A stretch of DNA of 64,000 nt from Nocardioides abyssi (GTDB lineage Bacteria > Actinomycetota > Actinomycetes > Propionibacteriales > Nocardioidaceae): contig NZ_JAUHJR010000011.1 in assembly GCF_030412915.1 (NCBI RefSeq), forward strand, positions 26,636 to 90,635. Direction: 5' to 3'. Under the pieces are notes generated by a model. It had not been told where the DNA came from, searched no databases, and was given only the letters and a program-made list of their open reading frames with translations. How positions within the stretch are numbered: position 1 is the first letter of the stretch; every line of letters begins with the position of its first letter. This document shows, in pieces, positions 54,831 to 62,778 of this stretch. Both the position numbers and the translations under genes were made by a program.

Positions 54831-55193
54831 TCAGCAGCTGATGTCGGGGTAGGGCTGGGTGACGTGCGCGAGCCTCGCCGCGTAGTCCAGCTGCATGCCG
54901 AGCGGCTCGTCCCAGTCCCGCTCGAACATCGCGATCCACAGCGTGAGGGTGAGGAACGGGTGCGCCCCCAGCTCGAAGAGCGCGACGTGGTCGTGGGTGG
55001 CCAGCGCCTGCCGCTCCTCGTCGGTGAAGGACAGCCAGGTGGACCTCTCCGCGTCGATGCAGCTCAGGATCCGGTTGGCCTCCTCGGCCTCCCACCAGGT
55101 GACGGTGCCGACGGGGTCCTCGCGGTAGCGCTCGGTCAGCGCGGTGTCGCGGTCGACGGTGAAGAGGAACTTGTTGACGAGGTACTTGCTCAT
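54831..55193 (-). CDS. ligA: Extradiol dioxygenase small subunit, LigA-like
   Basis: A 120-residue protein beginning MSKYLVNKFLFTVDRD, typical of the LigA (alpha) subunit of class III extradiol dioxygenases such as protocatechuate 4,5-dioxygenase; it covers the active site of LigB. ATG 55193 overlaps the upstream ligB stop (ATGA). It is the second gene of the operon. Confidence 0.85.
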   Translation of the reverse strand: MSKYLVNKFLFTVDRDTALTERYREDPVGTVTWWEAEEANRILSCIDAERSTWLSFTDEERQALATHDHVALFELGAHPFLTLTLWIAMFERDWDEPLGMQLDYAARLAHVTQPYPDISC

Positions 55194-56089
55194 CCGAGCA
55201 GCGCTCCCTTCGAGGTGAGCGGGAGGCCCGGGACCAGGCTGGGGTCCGGGTACCAGGTGAAGTAGGCCTCCATGGTGTGGAAGAGGTCGAGGTTGTCGGC
55301 GTAGTCGGCCTTGGCGTAGCCGGCGATCCCCATCATCAGCATGAAGTCCATGAAGCCGTGGGTGGCGTTGCCCGGCGCGTGGAGGCTGTCGAGGGTGACG
55401 CCTCCGAGGACGCCGTCGATGTCGCCGTTCTTGATCCACTCCACGGCCTGGGCGTCGAACTCCGGGTCGGGCCCGTGGGCGCCGAACTGGCGCGGACCGC
55501 CGAGCTCGAGGGAGAGGTGGCCGGTGCCGATGACGGCGACGCGCATCTCGCTGGGCCAGGCGTCGATGATCTCGCGGATCGTCTTCCCCAGCTGCACGAA
55601 GCGCTCGGGCCGCGGCAGCGGCGGGGCGAAGATGTTGGTGTAGATCGGCACGATCGGCAGGTCGTTCTGCGGGCGGACCGTGAAGATGGGGCAGGTGATC
55701 GAGTGGTCGACGCGCAGCTCGTGGGAGAAGGCAAGGTCGAAGCCGCGGTCGATGCCCTCGCGCAGCATGTACGCCGAGAGCTCCTCGTGGCCCTGGAAGA
55801 ACAGCTTCGGCATGCCGAACTCGCGGATCTCGTTCTCCCAGTTGCCGTCGTAGTACGGCGCCTTGCCGACGAGGAACTGCGGCATGTTGTCCAGCCAGAG
55901 CTGGTGGAAGTGGTCGGAGCCGACCATCACCAGCACGTCCGGCTGCGCCCGGGTGAGGGTCTCGCGGTAGGCCTCGACCTTGCGCACCCAGTCGGCGGCG
56001 AACGGCGGCGCGTCCTCGGCCGGCAGCTGGCTAGTCCGGTAGTAGAACGGGTGGTGGGTCGTGGCGAGGATCGCCACCAGCTTCGCCAT
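55190..56089 (-). CDS. ligB: Class III extradiol dioxygenase large subunit, LigB-like
   Basis: A 299-residue protein with the Fe(II)-site pattern of LigB: LATTHHPFYYRTS (His12/13), VGSDHFHQLW (His near 61) and a C-terminal GTGHLSLELGG with EFDAQAVEWIKNGD. It cleaves a catecholic ring next to the diol. Start ATG 56089 is chosen over one at 56125 because the candidate operator (56119-56132) overlaps the longer version. Related enzymes act on protocatechuate, gallate or similar acids; the actual substrate is not determined. Operon with ligA. Confidence 0.85.
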   Translation of the reverse strand: MAKLVAILATTHHPFYYRTSQLPAEDAPPFAADWVRKVEAYRETLTRAQPDVLVMVGSDHFHQLWLDNMPQFLVGKAPYYDGNWENEIREFGMPKLFFQGHEELSAYMLREGIDRGFDLAFSHELRVDHSITCPIFTVRPQNDLPIVPIYTNIFAPPLPRPERFVQLGKTIREIIDAWPSEMRVAVIGTGHLSLELGGPRQFGAHGPDPEFDAQAVEWIKNGDIDGVLGGVTLDSLHAPGNATHGFMDFMLMMGIAGYAKADYADNLDLFHTMEAYFTWYPDPSLVPGLPLTSKGALLG

Positions 56090-56118
56090 CAGCAAGTCCT
56101 TCCGCAGCAACTGGTCTT

Positions 56119-56132
56119 CGTACATCTGTCCG
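56119..56132 (-). promoter_or_regulatory. Candidate IclR operator before ligBA
   Basis: CGTACA-TC-TGTCCG is one mismatch from the CGGACA-NN-TGTCCG palindrome found twice more in this cluster (58518-58533 and 58651-58668). It lies 30 bp upstream of ligB and in the divergent region with the iclR gene. Confidence 0.55.
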
Positions 56133-56193
56133 TATCGCGGCTCCGTCGCCGTGAACGGTGTCCTTCACGCGTCCGCTGTGCGAACATCAAGGC

Positions 56194-56988
56194 ATGGCTG
56201 GACGTGGAACCGGACCCGACTTCGTCGAGGCGCTCGCGCGCGGGCTCGACGTGCTCACCTGCTTCGACGCCCACCGCCCGGAGATGACCCTGGCCGACGT
56301 CGCCTCCGCGACCGGCCTGGCGCGCCCCACCGCCCGCCGACTGCTGCTCACCCTCGAGGAGCTCGGCTACGTCCGGACGAACGAGGCGCGCTTCGCCCTG
56401 ACGCCGCGCGTCCTGCGCCTGGGCGCGGCGTACGCCGCCTCGCTGGGGCTGTGGGACATGGCCCGGCCGCACCTGGAGGCGCTCGTCGCGCGCACCGGGG
56501 AGTCCTCCTCGATGACCCAGCTGGACGGCTCCGACGTGGTGTACGTCGCCCGCGTGGCCGTGCCGAAGATCATCGCGCTCCGCGTCGACATCGGCACCCG
56601 CTTCCCGGCCGTCCCGACCTCGCAGGGCAAGGTGCTGCTGGCCGCGCTCGACCCCGACGCCCGCGCCGCGGCCCTGGCCGAGCCGACCCGGTCGGGCCTG
56701 CCCCAGCCGGAGCACGACCCCGACGCGCTCGAGGCCGAGCTCCGCACCGTCCGCGCCCGCGGCTGGGCGCTGGCCGACGAGGAGCTCGCCCGCGGCATCC
56801 GCTCGATCGCGGTGCCGGTCCGCGACGGCGACGGCGTCGTGCGCGCCGCCATGAACGTCACCGTGCACGCGGCCGAGACCAGCGTGGAGACCCTCACCGG
56901 GGAGTACCTCCCCTGGCTGATGCAGACCGCGAGCGACGTCGCCGCCGACTGGGCGCTGTGGCAGGCACGCCCCCAGGTCGGCGGCTGA
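56194..56988 (+). CDS. IclR-family transcriptional regulator
   Basis: A 264-residue protein with an N-terminal helix-turn-helix (MTLADVASATGLARPTARRL) and a C-terminal IclR effector domain (SSMTQLDGSDVVYVARVAVP; TRFPAVPTSQGKVLLAALDP). Its closest relatives in layout are PcaR/PcaU/PobR, which respond to aromatic acids and activate catabolic operons. It is divergent from ligBA and upstream of the amidohydrolase (convergent), which fits control of this cluster. Confidence 0.88.
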   Translation: MAGRGTGPDFVEALARGLDVLTCFDAHRPEMTLADVASATGLARPTARRLLLTLEELGYVRTNEARFALTPRVLRLGAAYAASLGLWDMARPHLEALVARTGESSSMTQLDGSDVVYVARVAVPKIIALRVDIGTRFPAVPTSQGKVLLAALDPDARAAALAEPTRSGLPQPEHDPDALEAELRTVRARGWALADEELARGIRSIAVPVRDGDGVVRAAMNVTVHAAETSVETLTGEYLPWLMQTASDVAADWALWQARPQVGG

Positions 56989-57022
56989 CCGCCCGCCGGT
57001 CGGACCCATCGCTCGCCCCCGC

Positions 57023-58492
57023 TCAGCCGGCGTGCGAGCTGTGCGTCGAGGCGTCGGCGTACTCGGTGTAGGTGTAGGGGTTGTCGAGCACCTTGGACTC
57101 CGGGACGTCCGGGCTCATGCCGGCCGCCCACTCCTCCGCGCCCAGGGTGTCCTGCAGGTAGGACACGGTGTCCTCGATGGCGCGGCGGGCCTTGACGAGG
57201 TCGGCGCCGACCAGCTTGTGCTCGTGCTTGACGACCCTGCCGTCGACCAGCACGGTGTGGACGTCGCCGCGCTGGGCCTGCATGACCACGTGGCCGTAGG
57301 GGTTGAGCACCGGGAACATCACCGGCGAACTGTCGTTCTTGACCAGCACGACGTCGGCCTTCTTGCCGACCTCGATGCTGCCGGTGACGTCGTCGAGGCC
57401 GAGCGCGCGGGCGCCGCCGCGCGTGGCCCACTCCACGACGTCCGCGGCGCGGACCGAGAGGTGGGTGACGGTCTCGTCGCCGGCGTGGGCCTCGTGGTGC
57501 TCCCGGGTGCGGTCAGCGCTGAGGGTGGAGCGCATCGCGGAGAAGATGTCGGCGCTCATCCACACGCTGGTGTCCATCGACAGCGAGATCGGGATGCCGT
57601 GGCGGCGCAGCGACCAGCTCGACGGGTAGCCCTGGCCGCAGCTCGCCTCGCTCTCCGCGGCGACCGAGGCGTGGCCGCCGGTCGCGGCGATGCGCTGGTA
57701 GGAGTCGTCGCTGAGCGTGGCGGCGTGGACGTAGACGGTCTCCGGCGTCATGAAGCCGTGCTCGTGCATCAGCCGGATGCCGTTGTCGTTCGTCGCGCCC
57801 CAGACACCGGCATGGGTGGTGACCGGGACGCCGAGCTCGCGGGCGACCTCGAAGGCGGCCTTCTCGGGGAACTCCGGGTCGCCGGTGACGTCGAAGGCCA
57901 TCTGGAAGCCGAGCATGTCGCTGCGGGTCATCCGGCGCTCGACGAAGTCGCGGAACTCGGGGCTGGCCGACCACTCCCACGGGCCGGCCTGGATGTTGCC
58001 GTAGGCGAAGACGAAGCGGCCGGGGACCTCCTCGAGCGCGTCGACGGCGGCGTCGGCGTGGTCGACGGTGTGCAGGTTGTGCGACCAGTCGACGCTGGTG
58101 GTGACGCCGGCCTCGAGCGCCTCCAGGCCGCTGAGCAGGTTGCCGGCGTAGATGTCCTGCGGGCGGAACTTCTTGCCGTGCTCGAGGTAGTTCCACACGA
58201 AGTACTGCGTCAGCGTCCAGTCCGCGCCGTAGCCGCGGACCGCGGTCTGCCACATGTGCCGGTGGGTGTCGACCATGCCCGGCATGACGATGCCGCCGGT
58301 CGCGTCGACCTCGACGGTGCCCTCGGGGACCTCGAGCCCGGGACCGACGGCCTCGATCCTCTGGCCCACGACCAGCACGTCGGCGTCGGTCAGCACCGTC
58401 CGCCGGTCGTCCATCGTCAGCACGGTCCCACCGCGCAGGACGACCGCCGGCGCGCCGGCGAAGTCGGGGGCGGGGGTGGCGGGCACGGACAT
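57023..58492 (-). CDS. Amidohydrolase family protein (deaminase/chlorohydrolase-like)
   Basis: A 489-residue protein with the metal pair DTHRHMWQ (H-x-H) near residue 75, THAGVWGATN (metal His) and the LSMDTSVW Asp region. It belongs to the subgroup of cytosine-deaminase and triazine-hydrolase-like amidohydrolases, which hydrolyse C-N or C-Cl bonds in heterocycles. ATG 58492 is the start. The candidate operator at 58518-58533 is 25 bp upstream. Confidence 0.8.
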   Translation of the reverse strand: MSVPATPAPDFAGAPAVVLRGGTVLTMDDRRTVLTDADVLVVGQRIEAVGPGLEVPEGTVEVDATGGIVMPGMVDTHRHMWQTAVRGYGADWTLTQYFVWNYLEHGKKFRPQDIYAGNLLSGLEALEAGVTTSVDWSHNLHTVDHADAAVDALEEVPGRFVFAYGNIQAGPWEWSASPEFRDFVERRMTRSDMLGFQMAFDVTGDPEFPEKAAFEVARELGVPVTTHAGVWGATNDNGIRLMHEHGFMTPETVYVHAATLSDDSYQRIAATGGHASVAAESEASCGQGYPSSWSLRRHGIPISLSMDTSVWMSADIFSAMRSTLSADRTREHHEAHAGDETVTHLSVRAADVVEWATRGGARALGLDDVTGSIEVGKKADVVLVKNDSSPVMFPVLNPYGHVVMQAQRGDVHTVLVDGRVVKHEHKLVGADLVKARRAIEDTVSYLQDTLGAEEWAAGMSPDVPESKVLDNPYTYTEYADASTHSSHAG

Positions 58493-58517
58493 CTTCGACC
58501 TCCGGTGGTCCGAACTG

Positions 58518-58533
58518 ACGGACATCTGTCCGT
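58518..58533 (-). promoter_or_regulatory. Candidate IclR operator before the amidohydrolase gene
   Basis: ACGGACA-TC-TGTCCGT: perfect 7-bp inverted arms with a 2-bp spacer, 25 bp upstream of the amidohydrolase start. Same motif as at 56119 and 58651. Confidence 0.65.
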
Positions 58534-58650
58534 TTTGGGTGAGCCTGACCGTAACAGCGGTCACAAGTCAAGGGTCGTGGACGCTTCGGTGCTGCGGTCG
58601 TCCAGACCGCCCAACGCCTCTTGACTGAGCGAGCGCCCATCGGGCACTGT

Positions 58651-58668
58651 GGCGGACAGTTGTCCGCC
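58651..58668 (+). promoter_or_regulatory. Candidate IclR operator before the CoA-transferase operon
   Basis: GGCGGACA-GT-TGTCCGCC: perfect 8-bp inverted arms with a 2-bp spacer. It lies 18 bp upstream of the GTG at 58687. Confidence 0.65.
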
Positions 58669-58686
58669 ATACGGATGGAGTCCGCT

Positions 58687-59901
58687 GTGAGCACCGACCC
58701 CACGTCCCCTCCCGAGGTCCGGGCGGACGGGCCGCTCTCCGGCGTCCTGGTCGCCGACTTCTCCCGCGTCCTCGCCGGGCCCTACGCCACCATGCTGCTG
58801 GCCGACCTGGGCGCCGAGGTCGTCAAGGTCGAGAGCCCGGCCGGTGACGACACCCGCCACTGGGTGCCCCCGCGGCGTGGTGACACCGGCACCTACTACC
58901 TCGCGATCAACCGCGGGAAGCGCTCGATCGTGCTGGACCTCAAGGACGACGACGACCTCGAGGTCGCCCACGAGCTCTCCCGCCGCGCGGACGTGTTCAT
59001 CCACAACTTCAAGCCCGGCGGCCTCGACCGCTTCGGCCTGGGGTACGACGACGTCGCCGGCCGCAACCCCGGCAGCGTGTACTGCTCGATCAGCGGCTTC
59101 GGCTCCACCGGCGGCGCCCACCTGCCCGGCTACGACCTGCTCGTGCAGGCGATGTCGGGCCTGATGAGCCTCACCGGCGACCCCGACGGACAGCCCTACC
59201 GCGCCGGCATCTCGGTCTTCGACGTGATGACCGGCCTCCACTCGGTCATCGGCATCCTCGCCGCGCTGCGCCACCGCGACGTCACCGGCGAGGGCCAGCA
59301 CGTGGAGACCAACCTGCTCTCGACGGCGATGTCCTCGCTGGTCAACCAGACCTCGGCGTACGTCGCCGGCGGGGTCGTCCCCGGCCGGATGGGCAACGCC
59401 CACCTCAGCCTCTTCCCCTACGAGCCGCTCGCCACCGGCGACGGCGACCTGGTGATCGCCGCGGGCAACGACGGCCAGTTCCGCAAGCTGGTGCAGGCGA
59501 TGGGCGTCCCCGAGCTGGCCGAGGACGAGCGGTTCACGACCGTGGGCCTGCGCAACGACAACCGCGAGGAGCTGCGGCCGCTGCTGCTCGAGCGGCTCGC
59601 GACCCGGTCGGCCCAGGACTGGTTCACCGAGCTCAGTGCCGCCGGCATCCCCTGCGGTCCGATCAACGACGTCCGCGGTGGCGTCGAGCTCGCCGAGTCG
59701 CTCGGCCTGGAGCCGGTCGTGGAGGTCGACGGCGTGCCGACGGTGCGCAACCCGATCCGGTTCAGCGCGACGCCGGCCCGCTACGACCTGCCCCCACCGG
59801 CGCTGGACGGCCACGGCGAGGAGATCCGCGGCTGGCTCGGCTTCGGGCCGCACCCCCACCCCGACGCGGCCCCGACCGAGCCGCCCGCCCCGTCCGCCTG
59901 A
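58687..59901 (+). CDS. CaiB/BaiF-family CoA-transferase
   Basis: A 404-residue class III CoA-transferase: VLVADFSRVLAGPYATMLLA, GAEVVKVESPAGDD and the catalytic Asp region PGYDLLVQAMSGLMSLTG. It moves CoA between acids. GTG 58687 has GGAG six bases upstream. It begins an operon with the citryl-CoA-lyase-like gene (9-bp gap) and the dehydrogenase. Confidence 0.9.
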   Translation: MSTDPTSPPEVRADGPLSGVLVADFSRVLAGPYATMLLADLGAEVVKVESPAGDDTRHWVPPRRGDTGTYYLAINRGKRSIVLDLKDDDDLEVAHELSRRADVFIHNFKPGGLDRFGLGYDDVAGRNPGSVYCSISGFGSTGGAHLPGYDLLVQAMSGLMSLTGDPDGQPYRAGISVFDVMTGLHSVIGILAALRHRDVTGEGQHVETNLLSTAMSSLVNQTSAYVAGGVVPGRMGNAHLSLFPYEPLATGDGDLVIAAGNDGQFRKLVQAMGVPELAEDERFTTVGLRNDNREELRPLLLERLATRSAQDWFTELSAAGIPCGPINDVRGGVELAESLGLEPVVEVDGVPTVRNPIRFSATPARYDLPPPALDGHGEEIRGWLGFGPHPHPDAAPTEPPAPSA

Positions 59902-59910
59902 GGAGCACCC

Positions 59911-60726
59911 ATGAGCAGCGACCACCCGACGTACCCCACCTCCCTGGGCGTCTCCGACCTGCACACCATCTCGCTGATGGGCCAGGACCTCTCCGCGGAC
60001 CTCATCGGCAAGGTGAGCTTCGGCCACCTGGCCTACCGGCTGATCACGCTGCAGGAGCCGACCGAGGGCCAGGCGCGGGTCTTCGAGGCGGTGCTCGTCG
60101 CGCTCGCCGACCACGGCTTCACCCCGACCGCGATCTCCGCGCGGATGACCTACCTCAGCGCGCCGGAGTCGATCCAGGGCGCACTGGCCTCGGGCCTGCT
60201 CGGCGGCGGGTCGCGCTTCCTCGGCGTCAGCGAGGACACGGGGCGCTTCCTGGCCGACGCGCTCGCGGGCGTCGAGGAGCTGCCGACGACGACGGAGGGC
60301 TGGGACGAGCTCGCGGCTGACGCCGTGCGCCGCCAGCGGGCCGCCGGGAGGTTCGTCCCCGGGCTGGGCCACCACCTGCACAAGCAGGGCGACCCGCGCA
60401 TCGCCGCGCTCTACGGCGTCGCCCACGAGGCCGGCCAGGTCGGCCCGCACCTCGCGCTCTTCGAGGCCGTCGGCCGGGTCGCGGAGGAGGTCACCGGCAA
60501 GGCGCTGCCGCTCAACGGCGCCGGCGCCTGCGGGGCCGCGCTCGCCGACATCGGCATCCCGGTCGAGCTCCTGCGCGGCGTGGTGCTGCTGGCCCGCTGC
60601 GCCGGCCTGCTCGGCCACATCGCCGAGGAGGTCCGCGGCAACCACGTCGCCGCCGACGTCTTCGCCGACGTCGAGCGGCACGCGGTGTACGTCGACCCGC
60701 CGGCCCCGGCCCGCGGGGAGGCGTGA
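59911..60726 (+). CDS. Citryl-CoA lyase / citrate-synthase-like protein
   Basis: A 271-residue short citrate-synthase-fold protein. It has GLGHHLHKQGDPRIAALYGV (the HPLHxxGDPR-like block with catalytic His) and LPLNGAGACGAALADIGIPV. Such proteins cleave citryl-CoA or a related acyl-CoA. AGGAG lies six bases before ATG 59911. With a CoA-transferase in front, the pair could activate and split a tricarboxylic-type acid; this is inferred. Confidence 0.85.
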   Translation: MSSDHPTYPTSLGVSDLHTISLMGQDLSADLIGKVSFGHLAYRLITLQEPTEGQARVFEAVLVALADHGFTPTAISARMTYLSAPESIQGALASGLLGGGSRFLGVSEDTGRFLADALAGVEELPTTTEGWDELAADAVRRQRAAGRFVPGLGHHLHKQGDPRIAALYGVAHEAGQVGPHLALFEAVGRVAEEVTGKALPLNGAGACGAALADIGIPVELLRGVVLLARCAGLLGHIAEEVRGNHVAADVFADVERHAVYVDPPAPARGEA

Positions 60727-61700
60727 TGCGCGCGGCCCACCTGCACACCTGCGGGCAGCCGCCCGCGCCCGTCGAGGTGGACGGACCGGTCCCCGGCGAC
60801 GGCCAGGCGCTGGTCGCAGTCTCCGCCGCACCGATCACCCCGCTCGACCTGCTCTGCGCGAGCGGCACGTCGTACTTCGGCGAGCCGGCCACGCCGTACG
60901 TCCCCGGCGTCCAGGGCGTCGGCACCGTCGTGTCGTCCGCGAAGCACGCGACCGGGACGCGCGTGTGGTTCCCCACGACCGCCGGCATGGCGCCGGGCGA
61001 CGGCGCGATGGCCGAGCGGGCCGTCGTGGCCGACGCCGACCTGGTGCCGCTGACCGGCGCCATCGACGACGTGCACCTCGCCGCGCTCGGCCTCTCCGCG
61101 ATCGCAGCGTGGACCGCGCTCACCCTCACCGGTGGGCTGTCCTCGGGCGACCGCGTGCTGGTGCTCGGGTCCAGCGGGGTCGTCGGCACCGTCGCGCTCC
61201 AGGCCGCGCGCCTCTGTGGCGCCGGCGCCGTGTACGGCGCCGCCGTCGAGCCCACCGCGGCCCAGGCGGCCGCCGACCTCGGCGCCGACGGCTTCGTGCC
61301 GCTCCACCGCGACGACGACGTGGCCGGCCTCGCCGCCCGGATGCGCGACGTGGTCGGCGAGGTCGACCTCGTGCTCGACCCGCTCTGCGGCGTGCCCGCC
61401 TCCGCGGCCCTGCTCTGCCTGGCCCCGCACGGCCGGCTCGTCAACCTCGGCGGCAGCGCCGGCGACACCGCGACGTTCTCCTCCGCGCACCTGCGCAGCG
61501 GCGCCCGCCGGGTGCTCGGCTACACCAACAACGACCTCACCGCCGCCGAGCGGCGAGGGGCCATGGCCGCGATCGAGGAGCACGCGGCCGCCGGCCGGCT
61601 CGCCGTCCCGCACGAGGCGTTCCCGCTCGAGCGCGCCGCCGAGGCCTGGACGCGTCAGCAGCGCGGCGAGGTGCAGGGCCGGGCGGTCGTCACCCTCTGA
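60726..61700 (+). CDS. Zinc-type dehydrogenase / quinone-oxidoreductase-like protein (MDR superfamily)
   Basis: A 324-residue protein with an N-terminal GroES-like domain (SAAPITPLDLLCASG; VPGVQGVGTVV) and a Rossmann domain (VLVLGSSGVVGTVALQAARL). The structural zinc cysteines are absent, which fits the quinone-oxidoreductase branch. ATG 60726 shares TGATG with the upstream stop. It closes the CoA-transferase operon. Confidence 0.88.
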   Translation: MRAAHLHTCGQPPAPVEVDGPVPGDGQALVAVSAAPITPLDLLCASGTSYFGEPATPYVPGVQGVGTVVSSAKHATGTRVWFPTTAGMAPGDGAMAERAVVADADLVPLTGAIDDVHLAALGLSAIAAWTALTLTGGLSSGDRVLVLGSSGVVGTVALQAARLCGAGAVYGAAVEPTAAQAAADLGADGFVPLHRDDDVAGLAARMRDVVGEVDLVLDPLCGVPASAALLCLAPHGRLVNLGGSAGDTATFSSAHLRSGARRVLGYTNNDLTAAERRGAMAAIEEHAAAGRLAVPHEAFPLERAAEAWTRQQRGEVQGRAVVTL

Positions 61701-61716
61701 GCCCGCCGGACTCACC

Positions 61717-61940
61717 CGCTGGTTGAGGCGGCCGAGCCCCTGGGCGAGCCGTGTCGAAACCCGGTGACGTGCCTACGGCCCCCAGGCATCTCACGGGGTT
61801 TCGACACGTCGGCGCTGGCGCGCCTCCGGCTCAACCAGCGGGTGAGGTTTCGACACGTCGGCGCTGGCGCGCCTCCGGCTCAACCAGCGGGTGGCGTTCC
61901 GACACGTCGGCGCTAGCGCGCCTCCGGCTCACCCAGCGGC
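61717..61940. repeat. Interspersed palindromic element: one inverted copy and three 49-bp tandem copies
   Basis: An inverted copy (CTGGTTGAG ... GTGTCGAAAC) lies at about 61719-61762. Three direct copies (GTTTCGACACGTCGGCGC ... CTCAACCAGC) start at 61798, 61847 and 61896, exactly 49 bp apart. They fill the gap between two convergent genes. Related elements are at 7628 and inside ygfZ at 8288. Confidence 0.85.
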
Positions 61941-61948
61941 GCGCGGCG

Positions 61949-62710
61949 TCAGACGTGGCCGGCGAGCTGGCCCATCCGCGCCTCGAGGGCGGCGAGGTAG
62001 GCGTCGCGCTGCCTGGCCGACAGCGGGCTGCCCGGGTCGAGCCGGCTGCAGGCGGGGAGCACGTCGATCGAGAGCTTGGCCGCGCCGGCCAGCGCCCGCA
62101 GCTCGTCGAGCCGGTCACCGAACGGCGTCCCGCTGCCCGGCGAGTAGGACCGCACCACCTCGTCGACGCCGCCCGGCGCGTCGAGGTACAGGTCGACCTT
62201 CGTCACCACCACGACCAGCCAGGTCGGCCGCGGCCGGCGGACCGCCATCGAGGCGATGCGGTGCGCGGTGACGGTCCAGTCCTCCAGCTCGCGGGCCAGC
62301 TGCTCCTCGCGGTCGACCGCGACGGCGCCGGTCGTGCCGGCGGGACGGCGACCGGTGGCGTGGCCGTTGGCGACGACGTGCAGCACGCCGTCGACGGGGT
62401 CGTCGTGGAAGACCTCGTCCAGGGCGCCGAGCCGGGTGGCGGCGTTCTCCCCCGGCACCACGCGGAACCGGAAGCCGCGCAGCCGGCGGTCGCGCCGGAC
62501 CCGCCGCTCCATGACCGCCGAGCCCGCCTCCGACGGCTCGTCGCGGCGCGGACGGCCGGCGAGGTGGTCGACCAGCTCGCTCTTGCCGACGCCGGTCATG
62601 CCGGTCACCGCCACCGTCGGGTAGCGGTGCTGGAAGACGCCGGTGACGCGGTCGCGGCCGCGCCCGAGGGCGGAGGGTACGGCGCGCAGGCCGCGGCGTG
62701 GGTCGCTCAT
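61949..62710 (-). CDS. P-loop GTPase-like protein
   Basis: A 253-residue protein with a P-loop VTGMTGVGKSELVDHL near residue 35 and the guanine-specificity motif VVTKVD (T-K-x-D) near residue 170. The region ENAATRLGALDEVFHDDP-VDGVLHVVAN resembles the switch and G3 area, but a clean DxxG is not obvious. It looks like a divergent small GTPase; substrate and partners unknown. It is next to the repeat array, on the convergent strand. Confidence 0.7.
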   Translation of the reverse strand: MSDPRRGLRAVPSALGRGRDRVTGVFQHRYPTVAVTGMTGVGKSELVDHLAGRPRRDEPSEAGSAVMERRVRRDRRLRGFRFRVVPGENAATRLGALDEVFHDDPVDGVLHVVANGHATGRRPAGTTGAVAVDREEQLARELEDWTVTAHRIASMAVRRPRPTWLVVVVTKVDLYLDAPGGVDEVVRSYSPGSGTPFGDRLDELRALAGAAKLSIDVLPACSRLDPGSPLSARQRDAYLAALEARMGQLAGHV

Positions 62711-62778
62711 CGCGGTCGAACGTACCCGAGCAGCACCTGCCGGTCAGCCGGTCAGGGACGGCTCGGCAGGATGGACCG

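Noticed and set aside
56090-56125. Longer LigB start at 56125 (MYEDQLLRKD...)
   Set aside because: It overlaps the operator-like site, and LigB proteins begin close to MAKLVAILATTHHPF.
61798-61940. CRISPR array
   Set aside because: The three 49-bp units are contiguous with no spacers, and no cas gene is nearby.
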